A DNA stretch of 64,000 bases. Origin: CAMDPA01 sp963825625 (GTDB lineage: Bacteria; Pseudomonadota; Alphaproteobacteria; Rhizobiales; Hyphomicrobiaceae). Below are positions 17,333-24,768 of the stretch, piece by piece. Made by a program: the position numbers and the translations under genes. Under the pieces are notes generated by a model. That model ran no database searches and was not told the origin of the DNA. It worked only from the letters and a program-made list of their open reading frames with translations. The DNA lies in the NCBI GenBank assembly GCA_963825625.1, contig CAWGUF010000003.1:227864-291863 (forward strand), written 5' to 3'. Positions within the stretch are counted from its first letter, which is position 1, and each line of letters begins with the position of its first letter.

Positions 17333-18439
17333 TCAGGTGTAGCGGCCAACGAGGAACATGAGCTGGCCCTGCGACTCACAGCCGGTCTTGTCGAATATGC
17401 GCGAGAGGTGCACTTTCGCAGTGTTGCGCGACAGGCCAGCTGCCCGTGCCGCGTCGGTCGCAGTTGCCGCGTCGACCAGATGCTCCAGGAAACGCTGCTC
17501 GGCTGAGGTCAGTCCGAACCGTGCCGCAAATCCGGTGAGGTCCGAGGGGCTGGCCAGATTGACGACCACCACGGTCAAGGCCTTGCTGCCAGGTGGGGCG
17601 TGCGCGATCATCCCCGCGGGAATGGGCAGAACGCTCAGCTTCAGCGCGGTGGCGCTGTCGCAGTCGATGACGAAGGGCGGGGTCTCACCATCGGCTGCCG
17701 CAATATACCGGTGCAGGCTCTCGGTGTCGCACCGGGGCTGCTTCGATGTACTGATGAGGGTGCGGCCTCGTAGCGCCAGCCCCCTCGCGCGATCGAGCAG
17801 GAGCGTTGCGGCGATCTCCGCATCGACCAAGCGGCACGCGGCGTCGACGACCATCGTCAGCGTCGTCGCCTTGCCGTGCCTGACCTTATGCTCGCGAATG
17901 GCCGACATGCCGGCTGCGGCACACAATTGATCGCGCAACCGCAGGGCAGCGGCAACATGCGGCGCCAGCTTTGCGAGCAGTGCTTCATCCTCGCCGGTGT
18001 AGTCATCGGCTGATTTGGTACGGAACAGCGAGAAGAACGAGATGCTGTCCGGTGACCGGTTGATGGTGATGAGCATTCCCTTGTCGAACTTCTGTGGGCG
18101 GAAAAACCAGCGGAAGCTAGGGTCGCGATCGAGCTTGTCCTTGCTCGCAATCGATTCGAGACGCACGGGCTTACCGATGCTCGCCTGCATAATGGCGGCC
18201 ATTCCGGCATTTGTTTCCGGCGTATTGAAGTGCTCGAGCGCCTGCCTCCGGACGTCGAGATCGATATCGACCGATGCGATGATCGGACGAATGCCATTGG
18301 CCATCATATTGTGATCGAAGCCCAACGACGAGGACAGGACATTGCGGCCGATATGGGTGACGGTACGGGACCAGCCCGCGTCGTCGAATGCATTCTCGTA
18401 AATGCGAAGAATGAGGTCGTCGAGGACGTCACTATTCAT
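17333..18439 (-). CDS. LuxR-type helix-turn-helix transcriptional regulator
   Basis: A 368-residue regulator. The last ~65 residues form the LuxR/GerE DNA-binding domain (FGLTSAEQRFLEHLVDAATATDAARAAGLSRNTAKVHLSRIF). It deviates from the usual 'LTxREREVL' at the first helix. The N-terminal ~290 residues look like a sensory region without a strong motif for a known ligand. It is convergent with ridA (20-base gap). Its 5' side faces the hairpin array at 18571-19177, which begins 131 bases upstream of the start codon. Confidence 0.88.
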   Translation of the reverse strand: MNSDVLDDLILRIYENAFDDAGWSRTVTHIGRNVLSSSLGFDHNMMANGIRPIIASVDIDLDVRRQALEHFNTPETNAGMAAIMQASIGKPVRLESIASKDKLDRDPSFRWFFRPQKFDKGMLITINRSPDSISFFSLFRTKSADDYTGEDEALLAKLAPHVAAALRLRDQLCAAAGMSAIREHKVRHGKATTLTMVVDAACRLVDAEIAATLLLDRARGLALRGRTLISTSKQPRCDTESLHRYIAAADGETPPFVIDCDSATALKLSVLPIPAGMIAHAPPGSKALTVVVVNLASPSDLTGFAARFGLTSAEQRFLEHLVDAATATDAARAAGLSRNTAKVHLSRIFDKTGCESQGQLMFLVGRYT

Positions 18440-18570
18440 ATCGTGCTCCGCAACAAAAATTCATCGAAGCAAGCTGCACCGACCACGCCGCGGCCGGATC
18501 CGGCGAAAATCACTGACCCGGGTCCGCCCCAGCGGCCCACTCCCGCGCGAACTTCCGAAAGCAAAGGGTA

Positions 18571-19177
18571 CTAGTGTTCCGGTTCTGACATTTGCTTCCC
18601 TGTGCCGCCGGGTTTCGAGCAAATGTCAGAACCATGAGGAACACTAGCAAGTCCATGAGTTAGTGTAGCTTTTGCACCTGACGTTTGGTCTGGATCGAGC
18701 GCGAGTGGGACCAAACGTCAGGTGCGCTACACTAGCAAGCATATATTTCTAGTACCGCTTTTCGATCAGAAGTCCCTGGATCGACATTGCCGCGGGTGGG
18801 GCAGGGACTTCTGATCGGCGGTACTTGGCCGTCGCGCCTTAATCGACATCAACCTTGCCGCACCCATCGGTCAATTAAGGCGCAACGCCTCACTAGTGTA
18901 GCTTCTGCACCTGACGTTTGGTACCCGCATGCGGCTGGTCTCCGGACGAAATGTCAGGTGCGCTGCGCTCAGCGATGCGACAGAAAACCCGGAAGGATGG
19001 CACAGAGCCTAGTGCTCCGGTTCTGACATTTGATGCCCGGTTCCGCACCATTGAGAGCAAATGTCAGAACCATAAGGAGCACTAGCAAGATTATGTTTCT
19101 AGTGTAGCTTTTGCACCTGACGTTTGGTCTCGAGGCGAGCGCCAAGCGGGTACCAAACGTCAGGTGCGCTACACTAG
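18571..19177. repeat. tandem array of seven two-stem palindromic units
   Basis: Seven long imperfect palindromes occur in 607 bases: 18571-18647, 18661-18735, 18749-18825, 18834-18883, 18893-18969, 19009-19085 and 19099-19177. A complete unit has an outer stem of 8 bp, an asymmetric bulge of 1-5 bases, an inner stem of 13-16 bp and a ~20-base unconserved loop. Units 1 and 6 use inner arm GTTCTGACATTTG; units 2, 5 and 7 use GCACCTGACGTTTGGT; unit 3 uses GATCAGAAGTCCCTG; unit 4 keeps mainly GCGCCTTAAT/ATTAAGGCGC. CTAG or TTAG sits at most bases and CTAGCAAG follows units 1, 2, 6 and 7. No coding potential is seen. REP/BIME-like elements are the nearest known comparison. Confidence 0.9.
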
Positions 19178-19287
19178 CAAGGTGAGGCGGCGCGGAGTGA
19201 CCAGCAACAAGGTCGCGATCCCACGGCTGAACGTGCGCGACAAGGCAATTACCCCTGCCGCCGCCCCCGGGCTAGATCATCGATTTT

Positions 19288-19335
19288 TTGGCGCACCGGG
19301 CAGGATGAAACTGCGAACTCTTATGTGGTTGAAAT
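19288..19335 (+). repeat. cassette-boundary direct repeat, copy A
   Basis: About 46 bases beginning TTGGCGCACCGG and continuing through GATGAAACTGCGAAC and TTATGTGGTTGAA. Near-identical copies are at 21080-21125 (B) and 22730-22778 (C). Copy A abuts the 3' end of the first Imm1-type gene, and A/C similarity continues into the immunity coding sequence. The repeat separates each toxin-immunity cassette from the next. Confidence 0.85.
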
Positions 19336-19339
19336 CGCT

Positions 19340-19870
19340 CTATGATATAGGCGGCCAGCCGTTGTCTGGCTCGCCGGGCAGGCGCACAGTGGGGTCAGGA
19401 AACGTGTTGTCGGGCAAGTCCGCGCTGCTGACCCAGGCGATGCTGGTCGGCAGTTGACCTTCGGTCTCCATGAACTCCTTCACCGCAAGCCATGCCTGGT
19501 CGAACGGGATGAACAGCCCGACGGGCAGCGGATCGTCGTGCAACGAGCGCACCCATTGCCGGATCTTGCGCATGTCGCCCTTGGAGAACCAGTCCTGACG
19601 CGGCACGCCTCCGCCATAGCGCGCGTACTGCAGGAGCACGCCGAACTCCGGGTTGCCCCACAGATCGAGCCTGATGTCCTTGCGGCCACGGCCGAAGGGA
19701 AGGTGCTCCGTACCATCGAGGCCTTCGAGACTCAATCCTCCGCTGTCGTTGCCTGAATCCGGGAACCAGCTGATCGCGCCGGGCGGCGGTTTCTTGAAGT
19801 AAGACTTCAAGAACTCCTGGCTGGGCCAACCCGGACCGTGGAAGGTGTGGAAATAGGCGTCTTTCTTCAT
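19340..19870 (-). CDS. Imm1-type immunity protein for deaminase toxin
   Basis: A 176-residue soluble protein whose ATG overlaps the stop of the deaminase toxin by four bases (CCATGA), the classic toxin-immunity coupling. An AGGAG lies just upstream. The segment QAWLAVKEFMETEGQLPTSIAW matches the Imm1 pattern (hydrophobic helix, then 'TG.xP.xIxW'). Imm1 proteins are described as immediate neighbours of deaminase-superfamily toxins in polymorphic toxin systems. A paralogue at 22467-23309 shares most of its sequence (GNDSxGxxLEGLDGTEHLP, QDWFSKGDMxKIRQWVRSL). This copy is intact although its toxin gene is frameshifted. Confidence 0.75.
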   Translation of the reverse strand: MKKDAYFHTFHGPGWPSQEFLKSYFKKPPPGAISWFPDSGNDSGGLSLEGLDGTEHLPFGRGRKDIRLDLWGNPEFGVLLQYARYGGGVPRQDWFSKGDMRKIRQWVRSLHDDPLPVGLFIPFDQAWLAVKEFMETEGQLPTSIAWVSSADLPDNTFPDPTVRLPGEPDNGWPPIS

Positions 19871-20892
19871 GGCCTGCCTCTCCTGATCCAAGTGCCATCC
19901 CGCATGATCCAGAGCGCGCCCGTACCGTCGATGATCCGAACGATCGGATTGCCGATTTGAGTGCCAATCGAGGGTAGAACAAACTCGCAGCTACGGCATA
20001 GTTCGCGATCCACCCTCATCTCGATTGTCCGGCCAGCCAACCTGCTACCGTCAGCAGCCCGCAATAGCGCATTGGCCTCGGCGTGGAAGAGAGCGTTATT
20101 CGGGTATATGACCGATGTTGCCGGTCGCCATCAGTTCGGGATACCGCTCGATCAGTCGTGCTCGCATATCGCGCGCCATGGCCTCGTCGCGTGCGGTGTA
20201 TCCCGGTGCATTGGCGTTGACGCCGAAGATGGCATGACCGTCGACCTCGGCATACGCGACTGTGCCTTCGGACGATCTCCGAGCGACACCTGAGCCCACG
20301 TCCGGCATTCCCGTGATCGAGCGGAAGCTGCCGATCGCCTCGGGCGGCGAGAACGATGGCGTACCCGTACCGGCTCGCGGCCCGACAGCATCCAGGGGCG
20401 GGCCCTGATTGTCGCCGAAGCGGGCTCGCGCAAGCTCGGCGAGGCGTGCCTCGGCTTCCCGGGCTTCACTCTCGCGCCGCCGAGTTTGGCTTTCGATGCT
20501 GCCCGGATTGCTCAAACTCGGTCTTGGCCGCCATGACGGATCGACCTCTCGGACGCGCGCGGCAGCCGCCTCCGCTCGGGCGTTGGCGACGGCATACCGG
20601 GCGGCCTGCGCTGGCGTCGCATCGAGCGTCCGGCTGCCGACCCGGACCGAGACCGAACCTCTGCCACGAGCGCCGATGAGGATGACGACGCCACCCGTCG
20701 CCGTCCGTCCACTGTCCGCCGCCCGGTTGTCCGGCGGGGATGCGCAGTTGTGCAGGATTGAAGCCTGCCTTGTGTGAGAGCGACGAGCCGTTCGAGCGCC
20801 ACGTAGACCCGCAGCGCCGCCAGCTCGCATCGAAGATCGAGGAGCAACGGTCTGGCTTCAATTGGTAGTCCGTCAAGAATGTGGTCCGTCAC
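19867..20892 (-). pseudogene. polymorphic toxin with C-terminal nucleic-acid deaminase domain, frameshifted
   Basis: A toxin gene of about 340 codons read across frames. GTG at 20892 (VTDHILDGL) has a GAGGA site shared with the 39350 copy. Next come helix ARPLLLDLRCELAALRVY, motif FNPAQLRIPAGQPGGGQWT (found in many hyphomicrobial polymorphic toxins), an Ala/Arg/Glu-rich linker, and a deaminase tip with HAEANALLRA and CRSC zinc/catalytic motifs. Frame changes lie near 20775, near 20700 and at the GGG of 20102-20104. The last splits GHIP from NNALFHAEA, where one base fewer restores the frame seen in the 23.3-kb copy. If not a sequencing artefact, the toxin is silenced. Confidence 0.75.
20427..20650 (-). 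repeat. 224-bp perfect direct repeat, copy 1 (toxin linker region)
   Basis: These 224 bases are identical, by base-by-base reading, to 38893-39116 in the same orientation 18.5 kb away. Similarity extends on both sides at lower identity. The repeat lies in the toxin's linker/pre-tip coding region and brackets the nuclease toxin, IS1595 element, folE-BLUF and the whole crt cluster. Confidence 0.93.
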
Positions 20893-21079
20893 ATCAGTCC
20901 TCGTGCCTTTCGATCGCACGAGGCATGATCAGGTCGCCCGAAGGCGCGGGGACTACTTTGCTTGCAATGGTGAATTCCGCCTGCCAGCGGACGGCAGCGA
21001 TGTGCCGGTACTGGCAGCTGGCGAAGAACTCGCGACGATGGTGGTCGGAGCTGCCGGGTTCGAATCCTGCATGGTGAAT

Positions 21080-21125
21080 TTGGCGCACCGGACAGGATGA
21101 AACTGCGAACACTTATGTGATTGAA
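21080..21125 (+). repeat. cassette-boundary direct repeat, copy B
   Basis: Second copy of the ~46-base repeat (TTGGCGCACCGG, GATGAAACTGCGAAC, TTATGTGATTGAA). It lies between the 5' end of the deaminase toxin and the nuclease toxin on the other strand. It follows directly on a tRNA-T-arm-like sequence GGGTTCGAATCCTGCATGG at 21057-21075. Confidence 0.85.
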
Positions 21126-21269
21126 CTATAGATGTAATTTGTGAGGGTGGGGCGACGGCAATCCACTGGACGATCTTATCCTGATCTCCTGTTCCATGCC
21201 CCGAACTTGTCCCCACACTCCCGGCATCCTTCAAGCTGTGTCGAACAGCATGCTGTCGAAGGTCGCCGA

Positions 21270-21974
21270 ATGCCATACCCGAATTGTTGCCCCGAACGCG
21301 ATGAACGAGAGGCAACGCTTCTCGAACTGCGATCTGACCTCGCCTACATCCGGCTGCTGGTCGCTGACGGTCCGCAGCCGGAAGCAACGCTCCAGCCAGC
21401 ATTCGTCGGACCAGCAGCACCTGCGGCGGTGGAGGCCGCTGCCGCGCTGTTCGTATGGATGTCGACCCGTAACGGCCCGGGCGGCACCGCCGTGCTCGGC
21501 TTCCGCGCCGACGACTACAAGCCGGGAGAAGAGCCAAAAGCCACGCCGACTTGGGTTGGACGACTGACCCGCGAAGAAACAGATCGCGCCTGTCCCAGGC
21601 ATCCTGAGGTACAGTCGCGTACCGATGATGCGGCCGCCAGGGCGAAAAGCGAAGCCAACTATTGGACTGGGTCCCAGTACGGGACGAGGGTGCACAAGTA
21701 CCTTGCGGATGAGATCAGGGCGCTGGACGATCCAAACTTCCGCGCCGAAGTATCGCTGAGCAAAACCCAAGAAGAGTCGTATGGCACACGCGGTTCGATC
21801 CGCATTGACGTGTTCGAACGGGTTGGAAACGGTACGGTGTGCGTCTACGACATCAAGACGGGAAGACGCGGATTGAGCGCAACCCGCTCGGCGGAGTTGG
21901 TTGGTACAGTATTCGCGCTCTACAAGGACACACGCCGGATCATCTTGCTGGAGACGAGGCCCGGACGCAGATGA
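21270..21974 (+). CDS. polymorphic-type toxin with predicted PD-(D/E)xK-like nuclease domain
   Basis: A 234-residue protein from the ATG at 21270. Its N-terminal helix (REATLLELRSDLAYIRLLV) resembles the N-terminal helix of the deaminase toxins nearby. A proline-rich linker follows (DDYKPGEEPKATPTW). The C-terminal ~110 residues read YGTRVHKYLADEIRALDD, GSIRIDVFERVG and VCVYDIKTGRRGLS, i.e. a G-x-R-x-D ... D-x-K pattern typical of restriction-like nuclease toxins. Function is inferred from motifs. Its stop overlaps the next start (AGATGA), again suggesting toxin-immunity coupling. It reads opposite to both flanking deaminase cassettes. Confidence 0.65.
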   Translation: MPYPNCCPERDEREATLLELRSDLAYIRLLVADGPQPEATLQPAFVGPAAPAAVEAAAALFVWMSTRNGPGGTAVLGFRADDYKPGEEPKATPTWVGRLTREETDRACPRHPEVQSRTDDAAARAKSEANYWTGSQYGTRVHKYLADEIRALDDPNFRAEVSLSKTQEESYGTRGSIRIDVFERVGNGTVCVYDIKTGRRGLSATRSAELVGTVFALYKDTRRIILLETRPGRR

Positions 21975-22665
21975 CGACTGCAGCACAGGTCAGGAAGCTC
22001 GTACGACCGCTACTGGCACGCCATCCCGAGCTTGCCATTGTCGGGCGCATGATTGTGCTGAAACCCGTCCGGCACATTCTCAGGGCAATTTACATTGATC
22101 GAACGAGTGCGGCGACACAGTTCAAACCCAGATGGCTTGTGATGCACCTCTGCCGGCGCAACGGTAGAATTGGGCTCGACTTTGGCGGCGACATCTACAA
22201 GTTGCGGCCGACGTCGTGGCAACGCGAGTTCCCCATGCTTTGGTGGATCGATGACCCCCGAGTCACCGAATGCATTAGTGGACGCTGTGGAAGGAACTGC
22301 GCTGCCCGCCCTCAGTGGCCTCGACGAACTTGGAGGCTATGCTGAGCATGTGCAGTCTTTGAGCCACTGCGCCTACCCTCTGAAGCCGTATCAATGGGTG
22401 ATCATTGAAGCGGCACGCGGGGAATCTTGACAAAGTGCGCGCCATCTGCCGCAACGAGTTGAGCCGCTACCCCGACGACACCTTCGGTAACCGGCCGGAA
22501 GAAATCGATCTTATTCGCCTGCCAAAACAGATCTGCGCCTGCCTGGAAACCGACGACCGCGCCGGCATCGCGGCGCTTTTGCACGAATGGGAACGCGCGA
22601 CGGTCCGGAACCTCAAGATCGAACACCTGTGGGAAGAAACGCCGTTCCCGCTGGAGGAGATGTAA
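21971..22665 (+). pseudogene. cognate immunity gene of the nuclease-type toxin, two frameshifts
   Basis: The ATG at 21971 overlaps the toxin stop. The first ~95 codons (MTTAAQVRKLVRPLLARHP to MLWWIDDPR) are intact. The protein then continues in another frame near 22265 (ALVDAVEGTALPALSGLDEL to QWVIIEAARG) and a third near 22420 (NLDKVRAICRNELSRYPDDTFG to LWEETPFPLEEM), ending at 22665. Joined, it gives about 230 residues of a soluble mixed alpha/beta protein. I do not recognise a named immunity family. With an intact toxin upstream, a truly broken immunity gene would be paradoxical, so sequencing error or an inactive toxin should be considered. Confidence 0.6.
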
Positions 22666-23309
22666 TCGGACCAGTTCGCCGACCCTGCACCTCTGCTCTC
22701 AATCGGGAAATGATACGATTGCAAGCATATTGGCGCACCGGACGGAATGAAACTGCGAACTCGTATGTGATTGAAATCGCGCCATGAAATCGGCGACCAG
22801 CCGTTGTCTGCCTCACGGGGCAGGCGCATGGTCGGATCGGGGAACGCGTTGTCGGGCAGGACGTCGCTGTTCACCCAGTCGATGCTCGTCGGCAGCTGGC
22901 CGTCGGTCTCCATGAAGTCCTTGACGGCGAGCCATGCCCGATCGAACGGGATGAACAGACCGACAGGCAGTGGTGTATCCTGCAACGAGCGCACCCACTG
23001 CCTGATCTTCTTCATGTCGCCCTTGGAGAACCAGTCCTGGCGGGGCCGCCCGCCGCCATGGCTTGCGTACTGCAACAGCACGCCAAGCTCGGGGTTGCCC
23101 CACATCGAGAGGCTGATGTCCTTGCGGCCACGCCCCGGCGGCAGATGCTCCGTGCCGTCAAGCCCTTCCAGATCGAAGCCGGCGCTGTCGTTGCCTGTAT
23201 CGTGAAACCAACCACTGCCCGCTGGCTCTGCCAGAAAGTAGGGCGCGAGCCCGACAAGCGATGGCCAACCTGCCTGTCGTACGTTGTTAAAGTACAAGCG
23301 CTTCTGCAT
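22467..23309 (-). CDS. second Imm1-type immunity protein, stop codon lost and extended
   Basis: Paralogue of the gene at 19340-19870, with the same core (GNDSAGFDLEGLDGTEHLP, QDWFSKGDMKKIRQWVRSL, AWLAVKDFMETDGQLPTSIDW). In the first copy the protein ends at NGWPPIS and TAG. Here the matching codon is TGG (NGWSPISW), so the frame runs about 100 residues further, through boundary repeat C and antisense to the broken immunity gene, to a stop at 22467. The tail is unlikely to be functional. The ATG at 23309 has a GAGGAG site and follows the deaminase stop by 15 bases. Confidence 0.65.
   Translation of the reverse strand: MQKRLYFNNVRQAGWPSLVGLAPYFLAEPAGSGWFHDTGNDSAGFDLEGLDGTEHLPPGRGRKDISLSMWGNPELGVLLQYASHGGGRPRQDWFSKGDMKKIRQWVRSLQDTPLPVGLFIPFDRAWLAVKDFMETDGQLPTSIDWVNSDVLPDNAFPDPTMRLPREADNGWSPISWRDFNHIRVRSFIPSGAPICLQSYHFPIESRGAGSANWSDYISSSGNGVSSHRCSILRFRTVARSHSCKSAAMPARSSVSRQAQICFGRRIRSISSGRLPKVSSG
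22730..22778 (+). repeat. cassette-boundary direct repeat, copy C
   Basis: Third copy of the ~46-base repeat (TTGGCGCACCGG, AATGAAACTGCGAAC, GTATGTGATTGAA). It follows the end of the nuclease toxin's immunity gene and overlaps the readthrough 3' part of the second Imm1-type gene on the minus strand, the place occupied by copy A in the first cassette. Confidence 0.85.
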
Positions 23310-23324
23310 GTGCAAGAAACTCCT

Positions 23325-23612
23325 CTACTGCCAACGCCCATGGTGCATGGTCGAAACATTGCCAAAAGGATCGACAAACCGGACTGTTGGGTTGCCGAGC
23401 TGAAGACCGATGTGCGGAAGCACCCTCCCGCAACTGTCGCATAAGGAGCGATCCACCTGTATATCGATTGTACGACCGGCGAGCGTACCGCCGTTGTGCT
23501 CCGCTGCCCGCATCAACGCGTTTGCCTCTGCATGAAACAATGCATCGTTCGGCTTGTGGCCGATGTTCCCTGTCGCCATCACCTCGGGATACCGCTCGAT
23601 CGTGGCCCGCGA
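23325..23612 (-). pseudogene. orphan deaminase toxin tip (C-terminal cassette without N-terminus)
   Basis: The frame ATIERYPEVMATGNIGHKPNDALFHAEANALMRA to the end matches the C-terminal ~95 residues of the deaminase toxin at 19.9-20.1 kb. It keeps HAE and CDSC, so the catalytic core looks complete. Homology stops abruptly near 23612, where a plus-strand abiEii fragment begins; no trafficking or linker part is attached. This matches the silent 'orphan tip plus immunity' cassettes known from polymorphic toxin loci, which can recombine onto a full toxin. Expression would need a fortuitous start upstream. Confidence 0.7.
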
Positions 23613-23736
23613 GCGCGGCCAGGCATTCCAGGTTCTGCTTACACGCCTCATCCTGGAACGGCTGCTCTACCGGCTGAGCCTCACCTCGCCTCGTAATCGC
23701 CTTGTGCTGAAAGGCGCGATGTTGCTCACGTCGTGG
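23602..23736 (+). pseudogene. fragment of AbiEii-type nucleotidyltransferase toxin
   Basis: The 45-codon stretch VARERGQAFQVLLTRLILER, then LLYRLS and RLVLKGAMLLTSW, matches the N-terminal signature of AbiEii/AbiGii family nucleotidyltransferases (ERLLYRL...FVLKGA.LL..W). Those act as type IV toxins in phage-defence toxin-antitoxin systems. The nucleotidyltransferase active site and the rest of the ~300-residue protein are absent. The fragment begins exactly where the deaminase cassette ends and ends before a small secreted ORF. It marks a recombination scar. Confidence 0.65.
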
Positions 23737-23795
23737 ATAAAAGCCTCAACCCACGACAGACAAATCGCAAATCAAGCGAATCGCAGGAGATGAGC

Positions 23796-23915
23796 ATGAA
23801 GACGATTGCTATGGTTGCCGCTATCGCCGCCTCGGTATTTGCCACCACCGTTGCTGGCAACGCGCTTGATCGCGAGAGGCTCTGGGAGGGGCAGAAGACG
23901 TGCCGAGACGGCTGA
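23796..23915 (+). CDS. small predicted secreted peptide
   Basis: A 39-codon ORF with an AGGAG site eight bases before the ATG. A textbook signal peptide (MKTIAMVAAIAASVFATTVAG, cleavage near NALD) is followed by only ~18 residues (ERLWEGQKTCRDG). It may be the start of a secreted protein truncated by rearrangement: the mature part looks too short to fold, though it has one cysteine. I do not recognise a family. Confidence 0.4.
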   Translation: MKTIAMVAAIAASVFATTVAGNALDRERLWEGQKTCRDG

Positions 23916-24162
23916 CGCTAAGATCCAGATCTGGCAATCTGACGGCGGGTCACTATGCGGCACTCGCCGTTTCTAATTTCCAGGCCATCACAGTTTCAAG
24001 GTGATTTGACCTTTCACATGGACGTGAGCACGCAAATCCAATTGGGCCGTAAATCAGTTATTCGGGTCGAGAGCGAGTGCAAAAGCAGCAGAGAATTGGA
24101 GTGTCTACGGTACAGGGTTACGACCTTCATGTCCAGTTGCGCTATCGGGAGGACACAGCTTG

Positions 24163-24768
24163 ATGTCTCGGAACGCTTGCCGCATCGTCGATCTCACCAC
24201 GCTGTGGCGTAACCTTGCTGTATTTATGGTTTTGCTGCCCGTTGTCACGCCCACGCGAGCGGCTAATGAACCATCCCTTTGGGCCGCCCTGCGAGACGGG
24301 CGAGCTTTCGCGATGATTCGCCACGCCCTGGCACCCGGTTTCGGGGATCCGCAGGAGTTCAGGCTGAATGACTGCTCAACGCAACGAAACTTGTCGCGTG
24401 AGGGAGGCAAGCAAGCGCGCCAGATTGGTGAGTTGTTTCGGCGCAACCGAATCAAAGCTGCCGATATCTATACTAGCCAGTGGTGCCGCTGCCGCGAGAC
24501 TGCCGAATTGTTCGGTATCGGATCGATAAACGACTTGCCCGCGCTGAACTCATTTTTCCAGAACGATGCACAGAGAAAGCCGCAGACAGACGCGCTGCGA
24601 CAGTGGCTCCGCCAGAAAGAAGTCCGAGTTCCGCTGATCCTTGTCACGCATCAAGTGAACATATCCGCACTCACCGGGCGGACCACGGGCTCCGGTGAAA
24701 TCGTGGTGATCCAAAAAGCGCCTGGCGATAGGCTGAGGGTGCTTGGATCAATCAATCCGCAAAAGTGA
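24163..24768 (+). CDS. secreted histidine phosphatase family protein
   Basis: A 201-residue protein with a hydrophobic N-terminal signal segment (WRNLAVFMVLLPVVTPTRA) followed by a histidine-phosphatase (phosphoglycerate mutase-like) domain. The catalytic RHG is replaced by RHA in FAMIRHALAPGFGDP, as in many secreted members of this branch. Other elements are CSTQRNLSREGGKQARQIG, TSQWCRCRETAELFG and the second catalytic His in ILVTHQVNISALTG. A CGGGAGGA site lies nine bases before the ATG; a TTG one codon upstream is possible. The substrate is unknown. Confidence 0.82.
   Translation: MSRNACRIVDLTTLWRNLAVFMVLLPVVTPTRAANEPSLWAALRDGRAFAMIRHALAPGFGDPQEFRLNDCSTQRNLSREGGKQARQIGELFRRNRIKAADIYTSQWCRCRETAELFGIGSINDLPALNSFFQNDAQRKPQTDALRQWLRQKEVRVPLILVTHQVNISALTGRTTGSGEIVVIQKAPGDRLRVLGSINPQK

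Noticed and set aside
18571..19177. CRISPR array
   Set aside because: The repeated units are long palindromes with variable loops, of three or more sequence types, and separated unevenly. There are no uniform direct repeats with unique spacers and no cas genes.
18571..19177. Series of intrinsic terminators of the LuxR-type gene
   Set aside because: The array lies upstream of that gene's start, stems are far longer than needed, T-runs fall within the bulges rather than after the stems, and seven in tandem are not needed for termination.
21040..21080. tRNA gene
   Set aside because: Only a T-arm-like motif is present; no D-arm, anticodon arm or matching acceptor can be folded. The same holds near 39500.
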